Assembly: GCA_964570205.1 (NCBI GenBank) | Contig: CAZMXI010000007.1 | Span: 1-49,309 of the forward strand | Origin: CAZMXI01 sp964570205 | GTDB lineage: Bacteria; Planctomycetota; Phycisphaerae; Tepidisphaerales; Tepidisphaeraceae | DNA length: 49,309 nt | Direction of reading: 5' to 3' | Shown here: positions 8,709-15,978 of the stretch, piece by piece | How positions within the stretch are numbered: position 1 is the stretch's first letter | Layout of the letters: each line of letters starts with the position of its first letter | Notes under the pieces: model-generated | Told to the model about the DNA's origin: nothing | What the model saw: the letters and a program-made list of their open reading frames with translations, nothing else | The model's database searches: none | Program-made: the position numbers and the translations under genes

Positions 8709-9623
8709 TCAGTTGTCGGCCGTCCACATGCCGCCGATAGGCAGGGGGATGATGCGGTCCGACGCGCAGCCGGCGGCGTTCAGAAGCCGCTGGAGCGGCT
8801 CGTCGAGGGGTTCATAGGAGAGTGGGAATGTGCTGTGGTGCATGGGCAGGATGAAATCGGCACGGGCGTGGTTGGCCATTGCCCAGACCTGTTCGGGGTT
8901 GGCATGGCCCTGAATCCAGGGGTCGTATCCGCCGATGCCCAAAATGGCCAGATCGACCCGGCCGACGTTGCGGAAATGTTCGCAATACGCGGTATCGCCG
9001 CCGTAGAGCACGCGGCGACGTGGGGATTGGAGAACAAACGCCGCATAGCCGCGGTGGTTGTCGTGAACCGCCCGCGCCCCCCAGTGATTGACCTGTTGGG
9101 CGGTGATGTTCAACCCGCCCAGCCGCATCGACTCGCCCCAGCGCAGTTCGCTGACGCGCGAGAAGCCCAGATCCCGCACCAGGTCGGCGTTCTGGTGCGG
9201 CACGACGATGGGGATGCGCTTGGAGAGCCTGGCGAGGGTCGGCCGGTCAAGATGATCGAAGTGGGCGTGGGAGATCAGGACAAGATCAATGTCGGGCAGC
9301 TCATGCATCCTCAGCGCTGGCTGGACGAAGCGCGTGGGGCCGGCGGTGGCAATGCCCAGGCCGACGCCTACGCGCGTCGAAAGCACAGGGTCGGTCAGGA
9401 TGGTCTTGCCGGCGATCCGCAGGAGCACCGTGGCGTGCCCGATCCACACAGCAGCAAGTTCTCGGTCGCGCCAGCGCGACAGGTCGGGGCGGTGGGGGGC
9501 CGGGGCTGGCTGATTCAGCTCATCGAGGAAACGGAATCTCCCGCGCCCGCGGCCGAGCCTGTCCGCCATGCGAAGGCACAGCGGGCGGGATTTGGCCCAG
9601 TCTGTGATGTGTCTCCAGATCAT
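8709..9623 (-). CDS. Metallo-beta-lactamase-fold hydrolase (NAPE-PLD/UlaG-like)
   Basis: 304-residue metallo-hydrolase without signal peptide. The metal-binding motif SHAHFDH (H119, H121, D123, H124) is followed by H180 in QQVNHWGARAVHDNH, D210 in VLYGGDTAY, and a final His in MHHSTF at about 262-263, all as expected for a dinuclear MBL site. The HWGAR region and the C-terminal end resemble the NAPE-phospholipase D/UlaG branch, whose members cleave phosphodiesters or lactones. Its start codon overlaps the stop of the upstream EEP-family gene by 4 bases (ATGA), so the two are translationally coupled. Pairing with a phosphodiesterase-fold enzyme suggests linked work on a phosphodiester or phospholipid substrate; this is inference. 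Confidence 0.85.
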   Translation of the reverse strand: MIWRHITDWAKSRPLCLRMADRLGRGRGRFRFLDELNQPAPAPHRPDLSRWRDRELAAVWIGHATVLLRIAGKTILTDPVLSTRVGVGLGIATAGPTRFVQPALRMHELPDIDLVLISHAHFDHLDRPTLARLSKRIPIVVPHQNADLVRDLGFSRVSELRWGESMRLGGLNITAQQVNHWGARAVHDNHRGYAAFVLQSPRRRVLYGGDTAYCEHFRNVGRVDLAILGIGGYDPWIQGHANPEQVWAMANHARADFILPMHHSTFPLSYEPLDEPLQRLLNAAGCASDRIIPLPIGGMWTADN

Positions 9624-10381
9624 CGGATGTCCAGCCCGATGGGGTAATGATCGCTGGCGTACTTCGCCAGGCGGTCGTGCTCAACCCACGCGGTGGCGAT
9701 GCGCGATGGTTTGACGCCATGGGTGAAGATGTAATCGACGCGCTGGCCGGGGTGTTGCGTGGTGAAGGTGGCTGTCGTGGAGGCGGCTTCGCCTCGGGCG
9801 ACGTGGAGGGTATCGAGGTATCCGGCATCCAGCAGAAGCTGGATCGCCCGGCGGGGGATATGCCTTCCGTTGTCGCGCCACGCCTGCCGGGTGCTTTCCT
9901 TGCACCGGTCGGGTTCGATCTGCTGAATGGGCGAGTTGGCGTTGAAGTCGCCGCAGAGCAGGTGCGCACGGCCGGCTCGCCGGTGCGGCTCCAGGATGCC
10001 AAGCAGGGAGGCGATCTCCGCCTCGCGCACCTTCTCTTGCGCCTCAGAGGCATGGGAGGTCAGGTGAACCGCGCCGACGATCCACCGGTCGCCCGACGGG
10101 TCGGCGATCGTTGCCTCCAGGCAACAAGGTGGTTCCTTGCCCAGAGCAGCGTGGTTGACGGTCTCGACGATGGCCCATCGGCTCAGGATTGCCACCGCGT
10201 GTTCGTCGCCTTCACCACGAATGCAATCCATGTGTAGCCGCCGCGCCATGCGATCAACGACACCGGCATTATCGGCCTCGATCAGTGCGACAATGTCCGG
10301 TCGCTGGGCCTCGATGACTTCAGCCAGTGGATCGGCACGGCCTTCACCGCCATTCAGCACGTTGTAGCTCACGATGCGCAT
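9620..10381 (-). CDS. Endonuclease/exonuclease/phosphatase family protein
   Basis: 253-residue metal-dependent phosphodiesterase of the EEP superfamily, which includes exonuclease III, sphingomyelinases and inositol phosphatases. Visible signatures are the N-terminal RIVSYNVLN, LIEADN with the metal-binding Glu, LLCGDFNANS in the middle and ASDHYPIGLDIR at the C-terminus (catalytic Asp-His). No signal peptide is apparent. The ATG at 10381 begins the first conserved strand; the frame is open to 10450 but those residues are charged and unlike the family. Its stop overlaps the start of the MBL-fold hydrolase gene by 4 bases. It is divergent from the GspE-N-type gene, sharing a 171-base upstream region. 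Substrate unknown. Confidence 0.85.
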   Translation of the reverse strand: MRIVSYNVLNGGEGRADPLAEVIEAQRPDIVALIEADNAGVVDRMARRLHMDCIRGEGDEHAVAILSRWAIVETVNHAALGKEPPCCLEATIADPSGDRWIVGAVHLTSHASEAQEKVREAEIASLLGILEPHRRAGRAHLLCGDFNANSPIQQIEPDRCKESTRQAWRDNGRHIPRRAIQLLLDAGYLDTLHVARGEAASTTATFTTQHPGQRVDYIFTHGVKPSRIATAWVEHDRLAKYASDHYPIGLDIR

Positions 10382-10552
10382 AAACACCCGGGTCTCTGAG
10401 TTGTCCCTGTCGCTCTTATGGGACTGACGGTTATCCGGACGCATTCGCAACGATACTTCCCATTGCTGAGCGCCCTTCTAATGGTAGAGTCTACTTGGCC
10501 GACGATGCAAGTTACGCTCAGGTGCAGTAAGGCAGTTTTCCGGGAGCAGCAG

Positions 10553-11008
10553 ATGAGTCGTCCCCTGATTGGCCAGGTTCTCGCCCGCATGGGCAAACTC
10601 AGTGCAATCGATATTCAGGAGATCCTGGCGGAACAGGCATTGACGCACAGGCAGTTTGGGCAGATCGCTCTGGCGTGGGGGCTGTGCGACAATGAGAATG
10701 TGTGCGAAGCGTGGTGCCGACAGCGCAGCGAAGCTCCCCGGCGGGCCGACCTGGACGTTGCCGACTTTGACGAGCAGTCGTTGCGAGCGATCACGCCCGG
10801 CGCCGCTCGGCGCCTTGGGGTGATTCCTCTGAGGACCATCGGCAACGAGCTTATTGTCGCCGCAATCCAACTGCCGGACAGCGCGGATGTCATTGAAATC
10901 ACCCGTATGGCGGGGCGCGACGTGCGATTCGTGCTTGCCGATGAACGGCAGGTTCTTCAGCAGATCAAGCTCCATTACCCGGAGAATTCGCCTCAGGCCG
11001 CGGCCTGA
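10553..11008 (+). CDS. Stand-alone GspE-N / MshEN-type domain protein
   Basis: 151-residue soluble protein resembling only the N-terminal region of type II secretion and type IV pilus ATPases. Residues 5-25 (LIGQVLARMGKLSAIDIQEIL) and about 31-53 form two helical repeats separated by five residues, the layout of the MshEN cyclic-di-GMP-binding domain. Residues 84-145 (ARRLGVIPLRTIGNELIVAA and following) match the second GspE-N subdomain. No Walker ATPase domain follows; the stop is at 11008. The Arg normally starting each MshEN motif is displaced (PLIG, RQFG), so nucleotide binding is uncertain. The ATG at 10553 has GGGAG 7 bases upstream. No secretion or pilus genes are adjacent. Likely an adaptor or receiver protein. 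Confidence 0.7.
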   Translation: MSRPLIGQVLARMGKLSAIDIQEILAEQALTHRQFGQIALAWGLCDNENVCEAWCRQRSEAPRRADLDVADFDEQSLRAITPGAARRLGVIPLRTIGNELIVAAIQLPDSADVIEITRMAGRDVRFVLADERQVLQQIKLHYPENSPQAAA

Positions 11009-11034
11009 CGGTTGCCCGGTTTGCGTAGCTCCTT

Positions 11035-11067
11035 CCCCGAGCCTGGGGACCACCCCCAGGCTCGGGG
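11035..11067. terminator. Perfect 14-bp hairpin between convergent genes
   Basis: CCCCGAGCCTGGGG and its exact complement flank a 5-base loop, in the 62 bases separating two converging stop codons. Neither side has a U-tract, so if it terminates transcription it does so as a bidirectional U-less hairpin or simply protects both 3' ends. Confidence 0.6.
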
Positions 11068-11070
11068 TTC

Positions 11071-12021
11071 CTATGGATTGGGCTCGTCAACCGGCGGATC
11101 GCGATGGCCGATGACGGGCTGTACGGACGTATGCCAGGGCCTGAGGCGGGGGATAGCGAAGCTCACCGGTCCCCAGGCGGCATAAATCAGGGTGCCGATG
11201 GCCAGGGCGTATTTGTAGAAGACGATGACCAGCAACGCGATAAAGACCACGACGATCAACTGGGGCAAGGACCGCCGGCCGCGCAAATACCGATTGACCA
11301 GGTGCGGATAGCGGATTTCGCTGATCATCAGCAAGCCGGTGAGGAGCACCACGACCGGCAACAGCCAGACACAGATGTCGGCCAGACGTTTGAGCCCTTC
11401 CTGAACGAGCGCCTGCTGCATCAGCACCAGGGCGGCCACGGTGCCTCCTGCGCCCGGGCTCGGAAGACCCAAGAAGCTGAAATGGTGCTGTTCGCCGTGC
11501 TTGTTGGAGACGTTGAACCGCGCCAGACGCACCAGCGCGCATGCCAGGTAGATCGCCCCGATGGCCCAGACCAGCCGCGATGCCACAACGGGAAAACTGG
11601 GCGACATCGAGTTGCGGAAAAGCTGCATGGCCAGAAAGGCGGGCGCTGCGCCAAAACTGATGGCGTCGGCGAGGCTGTCGAGCTGCCCGCCGAAATCGGT
11701 CGTGTGGCGCGTGAACCGTGCCAGTCGGCCATCCAGCGCATCGAACACCATGGCCAGGAAGATCAGGTAGGCTGCCGCCGAGAAGCTGTGAGACGCAAAA
11801 ACCTGCGTCCACCGGTCGGCGTTCTGTATGTGCTCGACATTCAGCCCCGCGACATACATCGCTCCAAACCCGCAGATAGCGTTGCCCAAAGTACAAAGGC
11901 TCGGCATGAAGTAGACCGAGCGGATATATGCGCGGCGGCCGTGCCGCCGGAAACGCCGGCGACGGTGCTCCCGCAGATTGCCTCTCTCCGTTCGCTCGTC
12001 TGGAAGGTCACGCATGGTCAC
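11071..12021 (-). CDS. pssA: CDP-diacylglycerol--serine O-phosphatidyltransferase
   Basis: Inner-membrane CDP-alcohol phosphatidyltransferase that joins CDP-diacylglycerol and L-serine into phosphatidylserine, the precursor of phosphatidylethanolamine. The full catalytic motif is present: D94, D97, G98, A101, R102, G111, D115 and D119 in DALDGRLAR...GGQLDSLAD. An Arg-rich N-terminus of about 30 residues precedes the membrane helices. The GTG at 12021 overlaps the psd stop by 4 bases; an ATG two codons later (12015) is an equally good start. Order psd then pssA on one transcript makes it clear that this is serine phosphatidyltransferase and not phosphatidylglycerophosphate synthase. About 70 C-terminal residues beyond the typical core have further hydrophobic segments. 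Confidence 0.92.
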   Translation of the reverse strand: MTMRDLPDERTERGNLREHRRRRFRRHGRRAYIRSVYFMPSLCTLGNAICGFGAMYVAGLNVEHIQNADRWTQVFASHSFSAAAYLIFLAMVFDALDGRLARFTRHTTDFGGQLDSLADAISFGAAPAFLAMQLFRNSMSPSFPVVASRLVWAIGAIYLACALVRLARFNVSNKHGEQHHFSFLGLPSPGAGGTVAALVLMQQALVQEGLKRLADICVWLLPVVVLLTGLLMISEIRYPHLVNRYLRGRRSLPQLIVVVFIALLVIVFYKYALAIGTLIYAAWGPVSFAIPRLRPWHTSVQPVIGHRDPPVDEPNP

Positions 12022-12728
12022 TTGGCCGCCGACTCCCCTGACTGGGCGGGCTGGGCAATCCCACCGGCAGGATTACTCAGAGTTGCGATGACGTCACAAG
12101 CCCCGTGTACGGTCTGGCCGATCGTCACCTGGACCTGCGGATCGAGCCACTTGGGAATGTACAACTCCGTGCGACTGCCGAACTTGATCATCCCAATTCT
12201 CTGCCCGCGCTGAATTGTATCGCCCACCCTGGAGGTGCAGACAATACGCCGGGCGATCAGCCCGACAATCTGCTTGACTGCCGCAATCGGCCGCTCCCCG
12301 TCCGGCTCTTGAATCACCACCGTGTTGGATTCATTCTCCTCTGAAGCTTGGCTATGGCTCATGGCGTTGATGAACTTGCCCTTCTTGTACTGAACGACGG
12401 CAACCTTGCCGTCGCATGGAGATCGGTTTATGTGAACATTGAAGATCGAAAGGAATATCCCCACGCGAACGGCCGGGCCCCCGACCAAATCGCACTGGTT
12501 CAGTTCGATAATATCGGAAATGCGCCCGTCGGCCGGGCTGACCATGCAGTCTGGCTGACGGGGTATCGGGCGCTCGGGATCTCTGAAGAACGCCACAAGC
12601 CACACCCACGCCGGAACGACAATCAGAGCTGCGGGCCACCAAATCCATACCAGCACCGACGCGATGACCGCGAGCACGACAGTGCCCGCAACCATCTCTC
12701 GCCAGCCATGCCGAGTCAAGGGAAGCAT
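12018..12728 (-). CDS. psd: Phosphatidylserine decarboxylase proenzyme
   Basis: Pyruvoyl-dependent enzyme that decarboxylates phosphatidylserine to phosphatidylethanolamine at the inner membrane. Two N-terminal hydrophobic segments (about residues 14-46) anchor it. Conserved blocks are FFRDPERPIP, SPADG, FLSIFNVHINRSP and the self-cleavage site KFGSRTELYIP, where cleavage between G184 and S185 would give the pyruvoyl group. The 236-residue length fits the short archaeal-type bacterial branch. It is directly followed by pssA with a 4-base overlap. A near-consensus -35 and a palindrome lie immediately upstream of the ATG (see 12733-12763), leaving no room for a ribosome-binding site if that promoter is used. 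Confidence 0.93.
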   Translation of the reverse strand: MLPLTRHGWREMVAGTVVLAVIASVLVWIWWPAALIVVPAWVWLVAFFRDPERPIPRQPDCMVSPADGRISDIIELNQCDLVGGPAVRVGIFLSIFNVHINRSPCDGKVAVVQYKKGKFINAMSHSQASEENESNTVVIQEPDGERPIAAVKQIVGLIARRIVCTSRVGDTIQRGQRIGMIKFGSRTELYIPKWLDPQVQVTIGQTVHGACDVIATLSNPAGGIAQPAQSGESAAK

Positions 12729-12732
12729 GTTT

Positions 12733-12763
12733 CAACCGTAGAGAAGGGGGATACGGTTGTCAA
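12733..12763 (-). promoter_or_regulatory. Putative psd promoter overlapped by an 8-bp palindrome
   Basis: Reading on minus, TTGACA (12763-12758), a 17-base spacer and TACGGT (12740-12735), then six bases to the psd ATG. An exact inverted repeat CAACCGTA / TACGGTTG (12733-12740 and 12752-12759, 11-base spacer) overlaps the -10 and touches the -35. It could be an operator; transcription from this promoter would give a leaderless or near-leaderless psd mRNA. Confidence 0.4.
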
Positions 12764-12801
12764 TCCGCTGGCTAAGCAGTCTATATAGACCCAAAGCGGT
12801 A

Positions 12802-13566
12802 TTATTTGGCAAAGAAACGCTTGATTGCGTAGACCGTTGCTGACCGCTGAACCGCCGCGATGGACTCCAGAAGCGGAATGCTCTTAGGGCAGACCTGGAC
12901 GCAGTTGGCGGCCTTGCCGCAGTCCGTCACGCCACCCGCCTCCATCATGATGTCCAGTCGTTCTTCCTTCAGTGCGGCGCCCGTGGGGTGCTCGTTGAAC
13001 AGGCGCACCTGGCTGATCACGGCCGCCCCGACGAATCTGTTGGCTGGCGTGTACTGGGGACAGGCTTCCAGGCAGCAGCCGCAACTGATGCATCGCGACA
13101 GCGGGTAACGGATTTCCTGCTGCTTCTGGGGGATACTGGGGCCGGGACCAAGATCGTAGGTTCCATCGATGGGCACCCATGCCCTGACGCGTTTGAGATC
13201 GTTGAATAGGCGCTGCCGATCGACGAACAGGTCGCGGACCAAGGGGAATTTGCCCATCGGATCAAGGGTGATGGGCTGTTCCAACTTGTCGACCAGGGCG
13301 GAACATGCCTGACGGACCTTGCCATTGATGACCATCGTGCAGGCGCCGCAGACTTCTTCCAGGCAACCGGCGTCGAAAACCACCGGCGTGGTCCGATCGC
13401 CCGAAGTGGTGATGGGATTGGCGGCAATGTATTGGAGGCATGAGATGATGTTCATGTTCGGCCGGTAAGGCACGGCGAATTCTTCGGTTCGTGCCGGCCG
13501 GTCGGGACCATCCTGGCGCCGAATTCGGATCAAAACGGTTCTGTCGGACGTGTTTGCTGCAATCAT
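12802..13566 (-). CDS. sdhB: Succinate dehydrogenase/fumarate reductase iron-sulfur subunit
   Basis: 254-residue electron-transfer subunit linking the flavoprotein to the membrane quinone site in succinate:quinone oxidoreductase. All three cluster motifs are present: [2Fe-2S] with C68, C73, C76 and C88; [4Fe-4S] with C159, C162, C165 and C169 (CISCGCCLEAC); and [3Fe-4S] with C216, C222 and C226. The ATG at 13566 is preceded by GGAG at suitable spacing; an upstream Met in frame is less likely. Unusually, sdhA and sdhC are not adjacent: the neighbours are a Dabb protein upstream and psd downstream. The catalytic and membrane subunits must be elsewhere in the genome. Confidence 0.92.
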   Translation of the reverse strand: MIAANTSDRTVLIRIRRQDGPDRPARTEEFAVPYRPNMNIISCLQYIAANPITTSGDRTTPVVFDAGCLEEVCGACTMVINGKVRQACSALVDKLEQPITLDPMGKFPLVRDLFVDRQRLFNDLKRVRAWVPIDGTYDLGPGPSIPQKQQEIRYPLSRCISCGCCLEACPQYTPANRFVGAAVISQVRLFNEHPTGAALKEERLDIMMEAGGVTDCGKAANCVQVCPKSIPLLESIAAVQRSATVYAIKRFFAK

Positions 13567-13649
13567 CTCAGCTCCGCAGGGGTCGGGCGACCAGTCCAAG
13601 GATATTAGATGGCGTGCCTGCTGCGGACAACGGGCACAACGGGCTGGTC

Positions 13650-13949
13650 TTACTTGAAGTCATACACCTGTACCCGTTGCCAATGCACTTGGTTGGCAGC
13701 GATAAACTCTTTGTGCAACGGATGTTCCTGATAGACGTCATGTCCCTGGCGGTCGTCAAAACTCACACAGAGCCCGACGCCATAGGAGTTGTCAACGACG
13801 TCGCGTGGGGTCATGGCGGGCAAACCCGCCCAGAGATGCCGCACGGTGGGGATCTTGCCGAGGATATCGTGACAGGCGCTGACAAGCTTGGCCCGATCGG
13901 CACCGCTGGTGCCAGGCTTGAGCCAGAAGAACACGACATGGACAAACAT
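13650..13949 (-). CDS. Dabb (stress-responsive alpha/beta-barrel) domain protein
   Basis: 99-residue protein that is almost entirely one Dabb domain, a ferredoxin-like dimeric fold. It begins FVHVVFFWLKPGTSGADRAKL, typical of the first strand and helix, has a central SYGVGLCVSFDDRQGHDVYQ and the characteristic HPLHKEFI, and ends with WQRVQVYDF. Members are small cytoplasmic proteins; some act on polyketide-like or aromatic substrates, but most have no known role. It lies 83 bases upstream of sdhB and 54 bases downstream of the antiporter gene, all on minus. Function cannot be assigned. Confidence 0.88.
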   Translation of the reverse strand: MFVHVVFFWLKPGTSGADRAKLVSACHDILGKIPTVRHLWAGLPAMTPRDVVDNSYGVGLCVSFDDRQGHDVYQEHPLHKEFIAANQVHWQRVQVYDFK

Positions 13950-14003
13950 GCGGCCGCTCCTTTCGCCGGCTCATTCGTACCGCATCAGGGTGGAAAGGAC
14001 AAG

Positions 14004-15716
14004 TCAGGCAAACCGCTGGAGGTCGCTGTGTATCGATTCCCTGGCCTGTTGAAGGAAACGGGCGAATTCAGGACCCCGTCCGCCGGTGACATCCACCCGG
14101 ACAGTGCCATCTTCGTCGATCGAGATCTGGGCAGCCTCCTCGTCGCTGCGGAGAAGGTAGACCTCCTCGTCGGCTCGCTCGTAGGAGCCCTGCCAGCCCT
14201 GAGCTTCCGCAATGCTCAGAAGGCGGTGAGCCAGCAACTCGCTCATGTCCCGCGGGACCACCATGCTCAGTTCCGCCTTGGGCGGGGCAGGGACGGGGGA
14301 CGGCTCGGAAGGCTCCGCTTCGCGCCGACCCGAGCCGCCCTTGAACGCAGGCACCAAGAGAATGGGCGCGAGGATGGTCGTGATCAGAGTCATGAGAATC
14401 GATACGCCGAAGACGTTGGTTCCAATGATGTTGCGCGAAAGGCCGATGCCGGCGACAATGAGGGCGACCTCGCCGCGGGGCATCATCCCCAGGCCGATGC
14501 GGTAAGCGCCGCGGGCGTTGAAGCCCGTGGGAAGGGCGGCCAGCCCGCACGCAACGAGCTTCCCGACGATGGCCGCCGCCGTCACCACCAGGCCGAACAA
14601 GACGACTCGCCCGTCCGAGAACATGGCCTCGAAGTTGACGAGCATCCCGAGCACGGCGAAGAAGATGGGAACGATGAATCCGGCGATAGGCTGAAGCTCA
14701 TCCATCAGGCGGTGCGCCAGTTTTGTTCGTGACAGGCCGAGTCCTACGGAATAGGCCCCGATGATGAACGCCAGCCCGAAGAACTCGGCGATGGCCGAGC
14801 AGATGAATGCCAGCGCCAGGCCGAGCCCAATCGCCGCGCCGGTGTAGCGGATGCCCGTCAGGGCTTTCTCGATGGGTTTGGCCAGTAGCAGGATCAGGCC
14901 GGTGATGCCGATCCAGACGCCGAACGCTTTGATGGTGATTATCGAGACGGCACCGCCGGAGATCGTACCCGTGGCCGCGATGCCGCCGACAATGGCCAGG
15001 GCGATGATGCCCAGAACATCATCCAGCACGGCCGCCCCGAGGATGGTCACGCCTTCGGGCGTATCCAGTTTCTGAATATCGCCCAGGACCCGGGCGGTGA
15101 TGCCAATGCTGGTGGCGGCCAGGATGGCCCCCAGGAAGAGCGCGGGCACGAGGACGCTCTGCCCGGGATGCGCTGGGGCCAGGTCGCGAAAAGCCGGCAG
15201 ATATGCTGATCCGACACCGAGAAGAAACGGCGCCGCAATGCCCACCAGGGCAACGAAGATGGCCGGCCCGACGTAACGCAGAAACTGCTTCAGATCCGTG
15301 TGCAGACCCGTGATGAACAGCAGAATGATGCTGGCGAACTGCGCCATGGCCCACAGGACGTCATTGACCGGCCATTGGTCCGGCGAGATGGGCCTTGGAA
15401 ACAGCGGCACCCAGTGCCCATGGAGCGGAATCTGGATGAGACTACCAAGCAAGAACGGGCCGATAATCACGCCCGCCATCAGCTCGCCGATGACCCCCGG
15501 CACGCGAATGCGCTCGCACAGAGCACCCAGCAGTTTCGCAACCACGAGCACCACTGCCACCTGAACGAGGATCAGCATGATGACAAGGGTGCGACCGTGC
15601 TCGGGTAAGGTCAGTACCTCCCGGAGGTCGGGCGATACGTGGAAATCCCCGGCTGGCGCTGCCGCGGCGGCGGGCGCAAGAAGCAGAATCGTGAAGATGG
15701 TCAAGACGGAACGCAT
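14004..15716 (-). CDS. CPA2-type cation:proton antiporter
   Basis: 570-residue Na+/H+ exchanger-fold protein. An N-terminal signal-like segment (MRSVLTIFTILLLAPAAAAAPAG) precedes about a dozen membrane helices. Family features include VPGVIGELMAGVIIGPFLLG near the start, ATSIGITARVL followed by AAVLDDVLGIIAL (a DD pair, typical of electrogenic CPA2 exchangers), and the later RGEVALIVAGIG. A soluble tail of about 100 residues, rich in Pro and acidic residues, follows the last helix and could be regulatory. The ATG at 15716 begins the hydrophobic leader; the frame is open much further upstream but that part has shadow-like composition. It shares a 262-base upstream region with a divergent secreted protein gene. 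Na+ or K+ specificity cannot be decided. Confidence 0.85.
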   Translation of the reverse strand: MRSVLTIFTILLLAPAAAAAPAGDFHVSPDLREVLTLPEHGRTLVIMLILVQVAVVLVVAKLLGALCERIRVPGVIGELMAGVIIGPFLLGSLIQIPLHGHWVPLFPRPISPDQWPVNDVLWAMAQFASIILLFITGLHTDLKQFLRYVGPAIFVALVGIAAPFLLGVGSAYLPAFRDLAPAHPGQSVLVPALFLGAILAATSIGITARVLGDIQKLDTPEGVTILGAAVLDDVLGIIALAIVGGIAATGTISGGAVSIITIKAFGVWIGITGLILLLAKPIEKALTGIRYTGAAIGLGLALAFICSAIAEFFGLAFIIGAYSVGLGLSRTKLAHRLMDELQPIAGFIVPIFFAVLGMLVNFEAMFSDGRVVLFGLVVTAAAIVGKLVACGLAALPTGFNARGAYRIGLGMMPRGEVALIVAGIGLSRNIIGTNVFGVSILMTLITTILAPILLVPAFKGGSGRREAEPSEPSPVPAPPKAELSMVVPRDMSELLAHRLLSIAEAQGWQGSYERADEEVYLLRSDEEAAQISIDEDGTVRVDVTGGRGPEFARFLQQARESIHSDLQRFA

Positions 15717-15978
15717 GAGATGGCCTATTACTAGGCGCAATGGGCCGGTCACGGCAAGACAAAAATCGGTGAGAAGGCAGGGTTTATCGGTCATCGCGAT
15801 CGATCGAGGCCTTGACGGCAGGAGTGGCCGAGTTTGCAAAAGGCCTAATTGACGTTGAGAATGCCTGCAAGAATCGCCAGCGTTGCGTGGCCCGCGGCGA
15901 GCCGATATTGAAGCAGGATATGCCGTCACCGTGAACGGCGCGAGCCAGACGGCCGACTGCGAAGGAAAGACAGGCGAC

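Noticed and set aside
12018..12728. pssA could be a phosphatidylglycerophosphate synthase
   Set aside because: The overlap with psd makes the serine enzyme far more likely.
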